A stretch of 64,000 nucleotides of DNA from JADCCX01 sp051649305 (GCA_051649305.1 JBOFGV010000096.1:1-64000); one strand, 5' to 3'. Positions 43,082-51,095 are shown, counted from the stretch's first letter. Made by a program: numbers and translations. The notes: a model not told the origin generated them from the sequence alone.

Positions 43082-43103
43082 CGCCCTACTAAGACCCTAC
43101 TAA
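43082..43103. repeat. Right copy of end repeat (candidate integrase arm site)
   Basis: CGCCCTACTA-AGA-CCCTACTAA, 19 of 22 bases identical to 34589-34610 and in the same orientation. It lies between the intact tRNA and the right outer core. See the left copy for interpretation. Confidence 0.6.
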
Positions 43104-43145
43104 TTCACTACCGCACTTACCAAGCCTTTGAGAATCTTACGCTTT

Positions 43146-43162
43146 TAGCGGGAGACCCGCTA
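43146..43162. repeat. Hairpin abutting the right attachment core
   Basis: TAGCGGG-AGA-CCCGCTA, a perfect 7-pair hairpin that ends exactly where the core ATTACGAAT begins (43163). It replaces the 3' half expected for the tRNA here, so it is element sequence. It may be a recombinase site or a transcription stop for read-through from the tRNA remnant's promoter. Confidence 0.55.
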
Positions 43163-43201
43163 ATTACGAATGATGTGCTCTACCGACTGAGCTATTGCGG
43201 C
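43163..43201 (-). pseudogene. 5' half of interrupted tRNA-Thr(CGU)
   Basis: On the minus strand: acceptor GCCGCAA, TA, D arm GCTC-AGTCGGTA-GAGC, anticodon-stem strand CATCA and loop TTCGTAA. After the loop the sequence turns into the element hairpin, so the 3' side is missing. CATCA does not pair with the intact neighbour's TGAGG but pairs perfectly with TGATG at the left end of the element, 8.7 kb away. Confidence 0.85.
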
Positions 43202-43285
43202 ACTCAGCGCGTCATACCTGCGAAGCCGAATCCGTGCAACCGTTTCCGGCTGACTTTTCTCATGCAGGCAGGCCTGCAACAGAAC

Positions 43286-43795
43286 TTAGCACCAGTTCCT
43301 GCGTTTCTTGCCGTCATAGGCGCGGGCATGGCCGGAGGCGATCTGAACCTCAGCAACATCCAACCCGCCGCCGGTATGAAGCGTGCCCAAAAAGCGGCCA
43401 CCGTATTTGTCGCGCCCCACATCGCCCAGATAAACCGGGCCGCCAGCGAGCAAGGCGGCAAGGTTGTCTCTGGTTGCAACAGCCAGAGTAGCCTCCTGCG
43501 GACAGGCCGCTTTCAGCTCTGGCGCATCAATGGCGCGCAGGCGAATACGCGCCTGAACTTGCTGATCGAGCCAGATATGGGCGCGCACCTCCACCGTATC
43601 ACCATCGATGACTCTGAGAACCTCAACCGGAATCCGCTGCCGCTGCAGGCCATCGCTGCGCGGGATCGAGACGGTTGTTTCTGGCGGTGGTGACTGGATG
43701 CTGACAACAGGGCGCGGAGACACAACCGCCATCACCAGAACCATCATGGCTCCGGTGAGGGCATAGCTGCCAGCGCTTTCTATGCGGTTGAACAT
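43286..43795 (-). CDS. Thermonuclease (SNase-like) family protein
   Basis: A 169-residue protein with an N-terminal membrane anchor or signal (YALTGAMMVLVMAVVSP) and an OB-fold nuclease-like domain: VEVLRVIDGDTVEVRAHIWL, ARIRLRAIDAPELKAACPQE and GRDKYGGRFLGTLHT, the family's metal and substrate loops. The first arginine pattern RLRAIDAPE is kept. ATG 43795 was chosen because AAGGTG precedes it; an ATG at 43810 lies inside a palindrome. It may be periplasmic or surface-exposed. First host gene right of the element. Confidence 0.82.
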   Translation of the reverse strand: MFNRIESAGSYALTGAMMVLVMAVVSPRPVVSIQSPPPETTVSIPRSDGLQRQRIPVEVLRVIDGDTVEVRAHIWLDQQVQARIRLRAIDAPELKAACPQEATLAVATRDNLAALLAGGPVYLGDVGRDKYGGRFLGTLHTGGGLDVAEVQIASGHARAYDGKKRRNWC

Positions 43796-43800
43796 GACAC

Positions 43801-43822
43801 CTTGTATCATCTCTGATACAAG
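43801..43822. promoter_or_regulatory. Perfect palindrome upstream of the thermonuclease gene
   Basis: CTTGTATCA-TCTC-TGATACAAG has perfect 9-base arms, immediately upstream of the ATG at 43795 and within the 5' region of its transcript. A repressor operator is likely. The 56-base gap to the DUF1674 gene (43796-43851) is otherwise AT-rich. Confidence 0.5.
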
Positions 43823-43851
43823 GAATAAAGACTGTATAAAGTAATTAATTC

Positions 43852-44088
43852 CTAAAAATCACTCGTAAGGCCTTTTATTTCCCAATCATTGTAGCGCACG
43901 GGATCTTTCCCACCGCGCCCGTTGATCTCGCCGGTGCTGTTGAGCACGGCTTCGCGCTCTTCCTGCGCCGCACGCCGTGCCGCTGCTTCTGCCAGTGCGC
44001 GCTGTGCTGCTGGCGAAAGGACGCGCTCCGTTGCCGACACTTCGACAACAGTTGCTCCAGATACGCCGGTTTTATCTTCTGCAATCAT
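43852..44088 (-). CDS. DUF1674 (SDHAF4-like) protein
   Basis: A 78-residue protein ending in the conserved block NGRGGKDPVRYNDWEIKGLTSDF, diagnostic of DUF1674, the bacterial relatives of mitochondrial succinate dehydrogenase assembly factor 4. The rest is a low-complexity alanine and glutamate helix (LAEAAARRAAQEEREAV). Likely aids flavinylated succinate dehydrogenase assembly. In many Alphaproteobacteria it lies near rsmB and htpX, as here. Confidence 0.88.
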   Translation of the reverse strand: MIAEDKTGVSGATVVEVSATERVLSPAAQRALAEAAARRAAQEEREAVLNSTGEINGRGGKDPVRYNDWEIKGLTSDF

Positions 44089-44165
44089 GGCACGGACCTA
44101 AACTTCCTGATTCAAATGCATGTCAGCAGTTGACGATCCCTCTCATCTAGGCAAGGCAAGCCGGA

Positions 44166-44888
44166 ATGCCAACGCTTCAACCGAACATTCTTTCCAGCCG
44201 TGTGCTTTTCAAAAGCGACGCGATGCTTGTCATCGACAAGCCTCCCGGTATTGCCGTGCACAAGGGTCCGGGTGGCGGGGATAATCTGGAGGCACATTTC
44301 GAGGGCTTGCGCTTTGGCATGAGCACCAACCCGGCGCTGGCCCATCGCCTCGACAAGGATACATCAGGATGTCTGGTGCTGGGGCGCGACAAGGCAGCGC
44401 TTGCAAGGCTTGGCCGCCTTTTCAAGGAAGGCCGTGTTTCCAAAACCTACTGGGCCGTAGTCATGGGTAATATGGTGGGCGATTCAGGCCGCATTGAAGC
44501 GCCACTGATGCGCCGCTCCCACGAAAAGCGGAGCTGGTGGATGAAGGTTGATCCCGCCGGTGATCCGGCCTTTACAGACTGGCGGGTGCTGGGGCGTTCA
44601 GACGGTTTGACCTGGCTGGAGCTGAAACCCGAAACAGGCCGCACCCATCAATTGCGGGTGCATTGCGCCCATCTCAATGCGCCTATTGCGGGTGATCATG
44701 TCTACGGTGGCGATCTCTCTCGGGCCGGTGCGCGGCACATGCATCTCCATGCGCGCGCCATCACCATTCCCTATGATGCAAACAATCCTGTAAAGGCTAT
44801 GGCAGAACCGCCAACGCATATGCATATGCTCCTTGGCATTTGCGGATGGCAGACCGGAAAAGACTTCAGCGGAAAGGATGCGGCATGA
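44166..44888 (+). CDS. RluA family pseudouridine synthase
   Basis: A 240-residue RNA pseudouridine synthase. The catalytic aspartate is in AHRLDKDTSGCLVLG near residue 60. Other family blocks are LVIDKPPGIAVHKGPGG, KTYWAVVMG and LELKPETGRTHQLRVHCAHLNAPIAGDHVYGG. It lacks an N-terminal S4 domain, as in the short TruC/RluA-like forms. Overlaps htpX by four bases. The exact RNA target is not readable. Confidence 0.9.
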   Translation: MPTLQPNILSSRVLFKSDAMLVIDKPPGIAVHKGPGGGDNLEAHFEGLRFGMSTNPALAHRLDKDTSGCLVLGRDKAALARLGRLFKEGRVSKTYWAVVMGNMVGDSGRIEAPLMRRSHEKRSWWMKVDPAGDPAFTDWRVLGRSDGLTWLELKPETGRTHQLRVHCAHLNAPIAGDHVYGGDLSRAGARHMHLHARAITIPYDANNPVKAMAEPPTHMHMLLGICGWQTGKDFSGKDAA

Positions 44889-45769
44889 ATTTTTTCAAGA
44901 CGAGCCTGCTGCTGGCGGCCCTTACGGCTCTCTTTGGTGTGGTGGGACTGTCGTTGGGCGGTTTTGCCGGCATGATCATTGCGCTGCTTTTTGCCGTCAT
45001 CACCAACGCCTTTGCCTACTGGAACGCTGACAAGATGGCGCTTGCGGCCCACTCCGCGCAGGAGGTGACAGTTGAGACAGCGCCTGATCTTGTCCGCATG
45101 GTGCATGCATTGGCCCAGAACGCCGGTCTGCCACCCCCACGGGTTTACATTGTCCATGAATCGCAACCCAATGCCTTTGCCACCGGGCGCAACCCGGCCA
45201 ATGCAGCAGTGGCCGCCACAACGGGGCTGATTGACCTGCTGACGCCAGAGGAACTCGCAGGCGTCATGGCGCATGAACTGGCCCATATCCGCAACCATGA
45301 CACCTTGATCATGACTGTGGCGGCGACGGTGGCCGGTGCCATCTCATCGCTGATGAACTTTGCCTATATGTTTGGTGGCAACCGCAACCGCCCCAATCCG
45401 CTGGCAACCATGTTGCTGGTGATCCTGGCACCGATGGCAGCAGGCGTGATCCAGATGGCCATCTCCCGTTCCCGCGAATATGTGGCGGACAGGATGGGGG
45501 CCGAGATTTGCGGCAACCCTGTGTGGCTGGCCCGTGCGCTTGAAAAGATTTCCGGCGGCGTTGCCCGCATCCCCAATGAAAGTGCCGAAATGCGTCCTGC
45601 CACAGCGCCACTGTTTATCATCAACCCGCTGTCCGGTCGCCGCATGGACAACCTGTTTTCCACGCACCCCGCAACAGCCAACCGCATCGAGGCCTTGATG
45701 CAGCAGGCCTCTGAGATGGGATTGCTTGATGCGCCGCAACAGCCCACACGCGGACCATGGTCCAGATGA
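44885..45769 (+). CDS. htpX: Zinc metalloprotease HtpX
   Basis: A 294-residue inner-membrane M48 protease for membrane protein quality control. N-terminal hydrophobic segments LLLAALTALFGVVGL and GGFAGMIIALLFAVITNAFAYW are followed by zinc-binding HELAH (VMAHELAHIRNHD), a further pair of membrane helices, and the glutamate ligand region SREYVADRMGAEI. C-terminal FSTHPATANRIEAL is typical. The start ATG overlaps the previous gene's stop (ATGA), and its own stop overlaps rsmB in the same way. Confidence 0.95.
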   Translation: MNFFKTSLLLAALTALFGVVGLSLGGFAGMIIALLFAVITNAFAYWNADKMALAAHSAQEVTVETAPDLVRMVHALAQNAGLPPPRVYIVHESQPNAFATGRNPANAAVAATTGLIDLLTPEELAGVMAHELAHIRNHDTLIMTVAATVAGAISSLMNFAYMFGGNRNRPNPLATMLLVILAPMAAGVIQMAISRSREYVADRMGAEICGNPVWLARALEKISGGVARIPNESAEMRPATAPLFIINPLSGRRMDNLFSTHPATANRIEALMQQASEMGLLDAPQQPTRGPWSR

Positions 45770-47124
45770 CAAAACCAGCATCAGCAAAACCTACCCAGGC
45801 TCCCAAGCGCAACGACGGCCTGATGGCGCGCCGCTTTGCGGCTGAGGTCATCGAGGATGTGGTCAAGCGTCGACAGGCTCTGGATGAACGATTGGATCGC
45901 CTCAACGATGTGAAAGCCTATGCCGACATGTCCGCCAGCGACAGGGGCCTGACGCGGGCCATTTCAACCGCAGCGCTTCGCCGTTACGGTACTATCCGCA
46001 AGGCGCTGGCTGACCGACTGGCCGAAGGTATTCCTGTCAAATCAGGGAGGCTCGAATCCTATCTCATTGCGGGCGTTGCGCAGATTCTCGATTTACAGAC
46101 GCCACCCCATGCTGCTGTCAACACGACTGTCAGCCTCGTGCGGGAAGACAAGCACGGCAGGCATTTTGCTGATCTTGCCAATGCTGTTTTGCGGCGCATT
46201 GCCGAGGCGCGGACAGGGCTTGTGTCTGATCCTGCCATGGTCTTTGCCGATACGCCAGACTGGCTGCGGGACCGCTGGACATCCGCATACGGCGAAGAGG
46301 CAGCGAAAGCCATTGCAGGCGCGCATCGCCATGAAGCGTCGATTGATATCACAGTCAAAAGTGATGCGGCTGGGTGGGCACAAAAACTGGAAGCCGAGCT
46401 TTTGCCAACAGGCTCGCTGCGCCTGACAAACCGCACCGCTGTGCCAGGTCTGGCAGGCTTTGAAGACGGCGCTTGGTGGGTGCAGGATGCATCGGCCGCT
46501 TTGCCCGCGCGGTTGATCAACGCGCAACCTCACATGCGGGTGCTTGATCTTTGCGCTGCTCCGGGCGGCAAGACGGCGCAACTTGCCAGTACAGGTGCAG
46601 CGGTGACAGCCCTTGACCGCTCCGCCCCGCGCATGGAGCGTCTTGCCAGCAATATGCAGCGGCTTGGCCTGACGGTTGATATCAAGGTGGCAGAGGCAAC
46701 GGCCTTCAAGGCCGAGCCATACGACGCCATTTTGCTGGATGCGCCATGCTCGGCCACCGGAACGATTCGCCGCCATCCCGATGTCGCATGGTCAAAAACC
46801 CTTGAGGACATCTACAAGCTCGCCGCCTTGCAAGCGAAACTGCTTGATCATGCCGCCACATTACTCAAGCCCGGCGGCATACTGGTTTATGCCACATGCT
46901 CGCTCGAGCGGGACGAAGGCGAGAAACAGATCGAGCGCTTTCTCGCCAGAAACCCTGCTTTTACCCGCAAACCTGTGCAAGCACACGAGGTGGGTGACCA
47001 GACAGATTTCATAACGACAGAAGGCGATTTGCGCTGTCTGCCCAGTCATCTGCCACATGCTGTGGATCGTATGTCTGGAATGGACGGGTTTTTCGCGTCG
47101 CGCCTTGTCTATACGCCGCAGTAG
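45766..47124 (+). CDS. rsmB: 16S rRNA m5C967 methyltransferase RsmB family
   Basis: A 452-residue RNA cytosine-5 methyltransferase. The N-terminal NusB-like domain spans about 20-165 (AVNTTVSLVREDKHGRHFADLANAVLRRI), and the C-terminal Rossmann methyltransferase has VLDLCAAPGGKTAQLA for SAM, DAPCSATGTIRRHPDV with the release cysteine, and YATCSLERDEGE with the catalytic cysteine. ATG 45766 overlaps the htpX stop; an ATG at 45757 is also possible. A housekeeping ribosome-maturation gene. Confidence 0.92.
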   Translation: MTKPASAKPTQAPKRNDGLMARRFAAEVIEDVVKRRQALDERLDRLNDVKAYADMSASDRGLTRAISTAALRRYGTIRKALADRLAEGIPVKSGRLESYLIAGVAQILDLQTPPHAAVNTTVSLVREDKHGRHFADLANAVLRRIAEARTGLVSDPAMVFADTPDWLRDRWTSAYGEEAAKAIAGAHRHEASIDITVKSDAAGWAQKLEAELLPTGSLRLTNRTAVPGLAGFEDGAWWVQDASAALPARLINAQPHMRVLDLCAAPGGKTAQLASTGAAVTALDRSAPRMERLASNMQRLGLTVDIKVAEATAFKAEPYDAILLDAPCSATGTIRRHPDVAWSKTLEDIYKLAALQAKLLDHAATLLKPGGILVYATCSLERDEGEKQIERFLARNPAFTRKPVQAHEVGDQTDFITTEGDLRCLPSHLPHAVDRMSGMDGFFASRLVYTPQ

Positions 47125-47182
47125 GCGATAACATCGGGTAAGGAAAAAAGGCGCGAGGCATGGGCGCCAGAGGGAATTTGAG

Positions 47183-48877
47183 TTGGCTTTTCGCCGTTTG
47201 ATAGCAGACAGGGCTCTGGCGGGGGCCGTTGCACAGCAAGGCATGCGCGAAGTTGGCGCAGTCTTCGGGCGTGCACTGCAACCCTTCGCACGCCGTGTTC
47301 CTGAAAGACTGCTGATTGCCCCGCAGGATATCCGCACATCTGATCCCACAATCGCGCTTGATATCTACGCTGGCCAGTTGAAATTCGCCGGCCGTTTGCT
47401 GGAAACCCATGGCCGGTCACCGTTTGATCTGGCTGCCCCCAGCGAAGCCTTTGGTGTTGTGTTGCATGGGTTCAGCTGGCTGCGGCATTTGCGGGCGGCG
47501 GAATCCGCTCTGGCAAAAGCCAACGGCCGGGCGCTTGTGGCTGACTGGCTGGCCAGCGCAAAGTCTGGCCGACAAAGCGTTGCACTGCGATCGGATGTAA
47601 CGGCCCGGCGTCTCATGTCCTGGCTCAGTCAGGCTCCGCTGTTGCTGGAAGGGGCGGATGCATCCTTCTATCGCAGTTTCATCAAGGGCATTGCGCAGGA
47701 TGCTGCACGGGTGAACCGCGCAATGAAATCTGCTCCGCCCAATGAACTGCGCCTGCTGTTGCAACTGGCACTGACGCATTATGCCATCAGTTCGGCTGAA
47801 TCCGATGCTGACATCAAGGATGCTGCCACGCGCCTTTGCGATCTCCTTGATGACCAGATCCAGCCCGATGGCTCTCACATCAGCCGCAACCCCGGCTTTC
47901 TGGTGGACCTGCTGCTTGATCTGCTGCCATTGAAGCTGGCCTTTCCCTGGCGGCGTATCCAGACCCCACAACCCATTGTCAGCGCGATTGATCGCATCAT
48001 TCCCATGCTGCGCATGATGCGCCATGCCGATGGCACATTGGCGCTGTTTCATGGCATGGGGGCGACGAGAGCTGATCTTGTCGCGGCCGTGCTGGCGCAG
48101 GACGATATTATGGCGCCGCCCGCAACCAGCGCGCCTTATGGTGGCTATCAGCGTGTGGAAGCGGGCGAAGCCGTTCTGCTGGTGGACAGTGGTGAGGCAC
48201 CCGCTCCGCCATTGGCTGGCAAGAGCCATGCTGCGCCTGCTGCCTTCGAATTCTCCAGCCATGGCCAGCGTTTGATCGTGAACTGTGGCGCGCCGCCTGC
48301 GCACAAGCCAGAATTTCTGGAAGTTTCGCGCCTGACCGCAGCGCACTCAACCCTCGTGATGGATGAGCGCACCATCGGACATTTTGCCAAAAGCCGGTTT
48401 GTGGGCAAGCTTGTCGGCCCGCAGTATGTTGGCGGCGCACGGAACGTGACATCGCAGCGTTCTGTTTCCGCTGAGGGAACATTGCTGACCATCGCGCATG
48501 ATGGCTATAGCCGCGCCTTCGGCATGAGGCATGAGCGCAAGATGGCGCTTTCAGCAGATGGCCAGACGCTGGAAGGCGAGGATGTGTTGCACATCGAGCG
48601 CAAGACCAAAGCCCCCGGTGTGCCTTATCTGCTGCGCTTTCATCTTCATCCCCGCATCAAGGCCTCACTGCGGCAAGACCACAAGGGTGCCTATCTCGTG
48701 ATGCACAACCGGCAGGTCTGGGAGTTTGAAGCAGGCGATTTCGAGATCGCCATCGAGGAAAGCGTGTTGCTTGCCAATGCCGATGGACCGCGCCGCACTG
48801 ACCAGATTGTGGTGCGCGCCAACACAGGGACTGACCTGAGCATTGCATGGTCGTTCAGGCAGAGCCGCAAAAGCTGA
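47183..48877 (+). CDS. Heparinase II/III family protein
   Basis: A 564-residue protein with an N-terminal alpha-helical toroid region (about 80-300; WLRHLRAAESALAK, DGSHISRNPGFLVDLLLDLLPL) and a C-terminal beta-sandwich of the heparinase II/III type (PAAFEFSSHGQRLIVNCGAPP, ERKTKAPGVPYLLRFHLHPRIKASL). The start is TTG 47183 after AGAGGGA; an ATG at 47243 is an alternative. No signal peptide is obvious. The rsmB-this-purH order is conserved in many Hyphomicrobiales. The substrate is unknown, and a true polysaccharide lyase role is unproven. Confidence 0.87.
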   Translation: MAFRRLIADRALAGAVAQQGMREVGAVFGRALQPFARRVPERLLIAPQDIRTSDPTIALDIYAGQLKFAGRLLETHGRSPFDLAAPSEAFGVVLHGFSWLRHLRAAESALAKANGRALVADWLASAKSGRQSVALRSDVTARRLMSWLSQAPLLLEGADASFYRSFIKGIAQDAARVNRAMKSAPPNELRLLLQLALTHYAISSAESDADIKDAATRLCDLLDDQIQPDGSHISRNPGFLVDLLLDLLPLKLAFPWRRIQTPQPIVSAIDRIIPMLRMMRHADGTLALFHGMGATRADLVAAVLAQDDIMAPPATSAPYGGYQRVEAGEAVLLVDSGEAPAPPLAGKSHAAPAAFEFSSHGQRLIVNCGAPPAHKPEFLEVSRLTAAHSTLVMDERTIGHFAKSRFVGKLVGPQYVGGARNVTSQRSVSAEGTLLTIAHDGYSRAFGMRHERKMALSADGQTLEGEDVLHIERKTKAPGVPYLLRFHLHPRIKASLRQDHKGAYLVMHNRQVWEFEAGDFEIAIEESVLLANADGPRRTDQIVVRANTGTDLSIAWSFRQSRKS

Positions 48878-48961
48878 GCTTCTATAGCTGGCAATAATTT
48901 GCTTTGGCAGAAAGACATGCTACCAGCCGCGCAATCCTTGCGGCTTTCCAGGAACTGACCC

Positions 48962-50554
48962 ATGCCAAACGAAACGCGGCGCATAGCCCGCGCCCTCATT
49001 TCTGTTTCTGACAAGACAGGCCTTCTGGAATTTGCTCAGGCGCTTGTGTCGCGCGGCGTTGCACTGATCTCTACAGGCGGCACCCGTAAGACATTGGCTG
49101 ATGCCGGTTTGCCAGTGATGGATATTTCCGAGGTTACGGACTTTCCCGAAATCATGGATGGCCGGGTGAAAACCCTGCACCCGAAGGTGCATGGCGGCCT
49201 GCTGGGCGTGCGCGCCAACCCGGAGCATCAGGCGGCGATGTTTGCCCATGGCATCGAGCCAATCGATCTTCTGGTGGTGAACCTCTATCCATTTGAAGCG
49301 ACGGTGCAGAAGGGATCGGACTACGACACCTGCATCGAGAACATTGATATCGGTGGCCCGGCGATGATCCGCGCGGCCGCCAAAAACCACCATGATGTGG
49401 CTGTGGTTGTCGAGGCGTCAGATTATGACGTTCTGCTGGCTGATCTTGATGCCAACGGCGGTGCATCGACATTGACCCTGCGCAAGAAACTCGCCCAGAA
49501 AGCCTATGCCCGCACCGCCGCCTACGATGCCGCCATTTCAAACTGGCTGGCGCAGGAACTGAGCGAAGAAGCGCCCGCTTTCCGCGCCGTTGGTGGCAAA
49601 TTGGCAGAGGCCATGCGCTACGGTGAAAACCCGCATCAGAAAGCAGGGTTTTATCATGGGCCTGAAAAGCGCTTTGGCGTCGCCACCCTGCAGCAATTGC
49701 AGGGCAAGCAGCTCTCCTACAACAACGTCAACGACACAGACGCGGCCTTTGAACTCGTGGGCGAGTTTGACCCCGCCCGTACAGCGGCTGTCGCCATCAT
49801 CAAGCATGCCAATCCTTGCGGCGTGGCAGAAGGGGCAACCCTGCGCGCGGCCTATGAAGCTGCCCTGCGTTGTGATCCGACGTCAGCCTTTGGCGGCATT
49901 GTGGCGCTCAACCGCACACTGGATGCCGAGGCTGCCAAAGCCATTGTTGAGATTTTCACGGAAGTGATTATCGCGCCTGATGTGACACCGGAGGCTGCTG
50001 CCATTGTAGCCACGAAGAAGAACCTGCGCCTGCTGATTACCGGCGGTCTGCCTGATCCGCGCGCGCGCGGCCTTACGGTTCGCACGGTTGCCGGCGGCAT
50101 GCTGGTGCAGGACCGGGACAACGCTGTGGTGGATGACATGACCCTCACTGTCGTTACAAAGCGTGCGCCGACATCCGCTGAAATGGATGATCTGCGCTTT
50201 GCTTTCCGCGTTGCCAAGCATGTCAAATCCAACGCTATTGTCTATGCGCGTGATGGCGCAACTGTGGGCATCGGTGCAGGCCAGATGAGCAGGGTGGATT
50301 CATCCCGCATCGCTGCCTGGAAAGCCATGGAAGCCTCAAAGGCCAGCGGCCTTGTTGAGAGCCTCGCCAAGGGTTCTGTAGTCGCCTCAGACGCCTTCTT
50401 CCCCTTTGCCGATGGCCTGATGGCGGCGGCGGATGCGGGCGCGACAGCCGTCATCCAGCCCGGCGGATCGATGCGTGACAACGAGGTGATTGCAGCGGCA
50501 GATGCTGCTGGCCTTGCCATGGTGTTCACCGGATACCGGCATTTCCGCCACTAG
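48962..50554 (+). CDS. purH: Bifunctional AICAR formyltransferase/IMP cyclohydrolase
   Basis: A 530-residue enzyme for the last two steps of IMP synthesis. The N-terminal cyclohydrolase (MGS-like) part has ALISVSDKTGLLEFAQAL, ISTGGTRKTLADAGLPV and GRVKTLHPKVHGGLL. The transformylase part has ENIDIGGPAMIRAAAKN, RYGENPHQKAGFY, IIKHANPCGVAEG and the C-terminal DAFFPFADGLMAAADAGATAVIQPGGSMRDNEVI. Length is standard. The ATG follows GGAACTGACCC weakly. Confidence 0.97.
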   Translation: MPNETRRIARALISVSDKTGLLEFAQALVSRGVALISTGGTRKTLADAGLPVMDISEVTDFPEIMDGRVKTLHPKVHGGLLGVRANPEHQAAMFAHGIEPIDLLVVNLYPFEATVQKGSDYDTCIENIDIGGPAMIRAAAKNHHDVAVVVEASDYDVLLADLDANGGASTLTLRKKLAQKAYARTAAYDAAISNWLAQELSEEAPAFRAVGGKLAEAMRYGENPHQKAGFYHGPEKRFGVATLQQLQGKQLSYNNVNDTDAAFELVGEFDPARTAAVAIIKHANPCGVAEGATLRAAYEAALRCDPTSAFGGIVALNRTLDAEAAKAIVEIFTEVIIAPDVTPEAAAIVATKKNLRLLITGGLPDPRARGLTVRTVAGGMLVQDRDNAVVDDMTLTVVTKRAPTSAEMDDLRFAFRVAKHVKSNAIVYARDGATVGIGAGQMSRVDSSRIAAWKAMEASKASGLVESLAKGSVVASDAFFPFADGLMAAADAGATAVIQPGGSMRDNEVIAAADAAGLAMVFTGYRHFRH

Positions 50555-50571
50555 AGCACTGTCGCACAGGA

Positions 50572-50695
50572 TTTTGTCATCCCCGGCGAGCCCGCAGGGC
50601 GAGGGAAGGGGATCCAGACTTTGCGGTTGTTGGAAAAGATCCGAAAGAGCTGGATTCCCCTCCCTCGCTGCGCTCGCCGGGAATGACAGAGTCAT
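50572..50695. repeat. Long imperfect inverted intergenic repeat
   Basis: It begins TGTCATCCCCGGCGAG and ends CTCGCCGGGAATGACA, with inner arms GGGGATCCAG and CTGGATTCCCC, so the 124 bases can fold into one long hairpin. Same family as 31225-31385. It lies between the convergent purH and ArsR genes; no gene is present in 50555-50723. Confidence 0.7.
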
Positions 50696-50723
50696 CTGTT
50701 ATGATTCCCCATATGCATGAGAA

Positions 50724-51089
50724 TTAGGTCTTCGGCCCACCACAGAAGATATCATAGATCACGCCGATAATCCGGCGCACATCATCGTTTGCCAGCCGGT
50801 AATAGACAACCTTGCCTTCGCGCCGTGTGGTCACCATGCCATCAAGACGCAAGCGAGCGAGTTGTTGCGATACGGCTGACTGGCGCATGGAGAGAATGGT
50901 CTCAAGTTCGCCAACCGAGCGCTCGCCTTCAGCCATCAGGCAGAGCAGCAGCAGGCGGTTTTCATGGGAGAGCGCTTTCAGAAAGTCGCTCGCACGGCGC
51001 GCTTTCTGCATCAATTCGTCTAGTTCGGGCGATAAGGCCTCTGGCGTCTCTGCAGATTGCTGAACAGGATTTGGCATCGCATTTTTCAT
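50724..51089 (-). CDS. soxR: ArsR family sulfide-responsive regulator (SoxR/BigR/SqrR type)
   Basis: A 121-residue winged HTH repressor. The recognition region is SVGELETILSMRQSAVSQQLARLRLDGMVTTRREGKVVYYRL. It carries two cysteines, C50 (LLLLCLMAEG) and C116 (IYDIFCGG), spaced 66 residues like the C41/C107 pair of SqrR and BigR that forms a persulfide-dependent link. This places it among sulfide/sulfane-sulfur sensors and not metal sensors. Six bases separate it from soxS. It likely represses both sox units and is not the redox-sensing MerR-type SoxR of enterobacteria. Confidence 0.85.
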   Translation of the reverse strand: MKNAMPNPVQQSAETPEALSPELDELMQKARRASDFLKALSHENRLLLLCLMAEGERSVGELETILSMRQSAVSQQLARLRLDGMVTTRREGKVVYYRLANDDVRRIIGVIYDIFCGGPKT

Positions 51090-51095
51090 GATGGC

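Larger units (their letters stand above)
34462..43171. mobile_element. 8.7 kb integrative element in the anticodon loop of tRNA-Thr(CGU)
   Basis: The 9-base core ATTACGAAT occurs at 34462-34470 and 43163-43171, each at the broken edge of one tRNA half, and marks the insertion site. A third core copy lies in the intact tRNA-Thr at 43029-43037. Between the outer cores are a tyrosine integrase, an AlpA-like protein, a primase-helicase, a short Argonaute operon, an Mrr-like nuclease with an XRE regulator, and the intact tRNA. Base composition is visibly less GC-rich than the flanks. No structural, packaging or conjugation genes are present, so it resembles a satellite-type or minimal integrative element. 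Confidence 0.85.
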
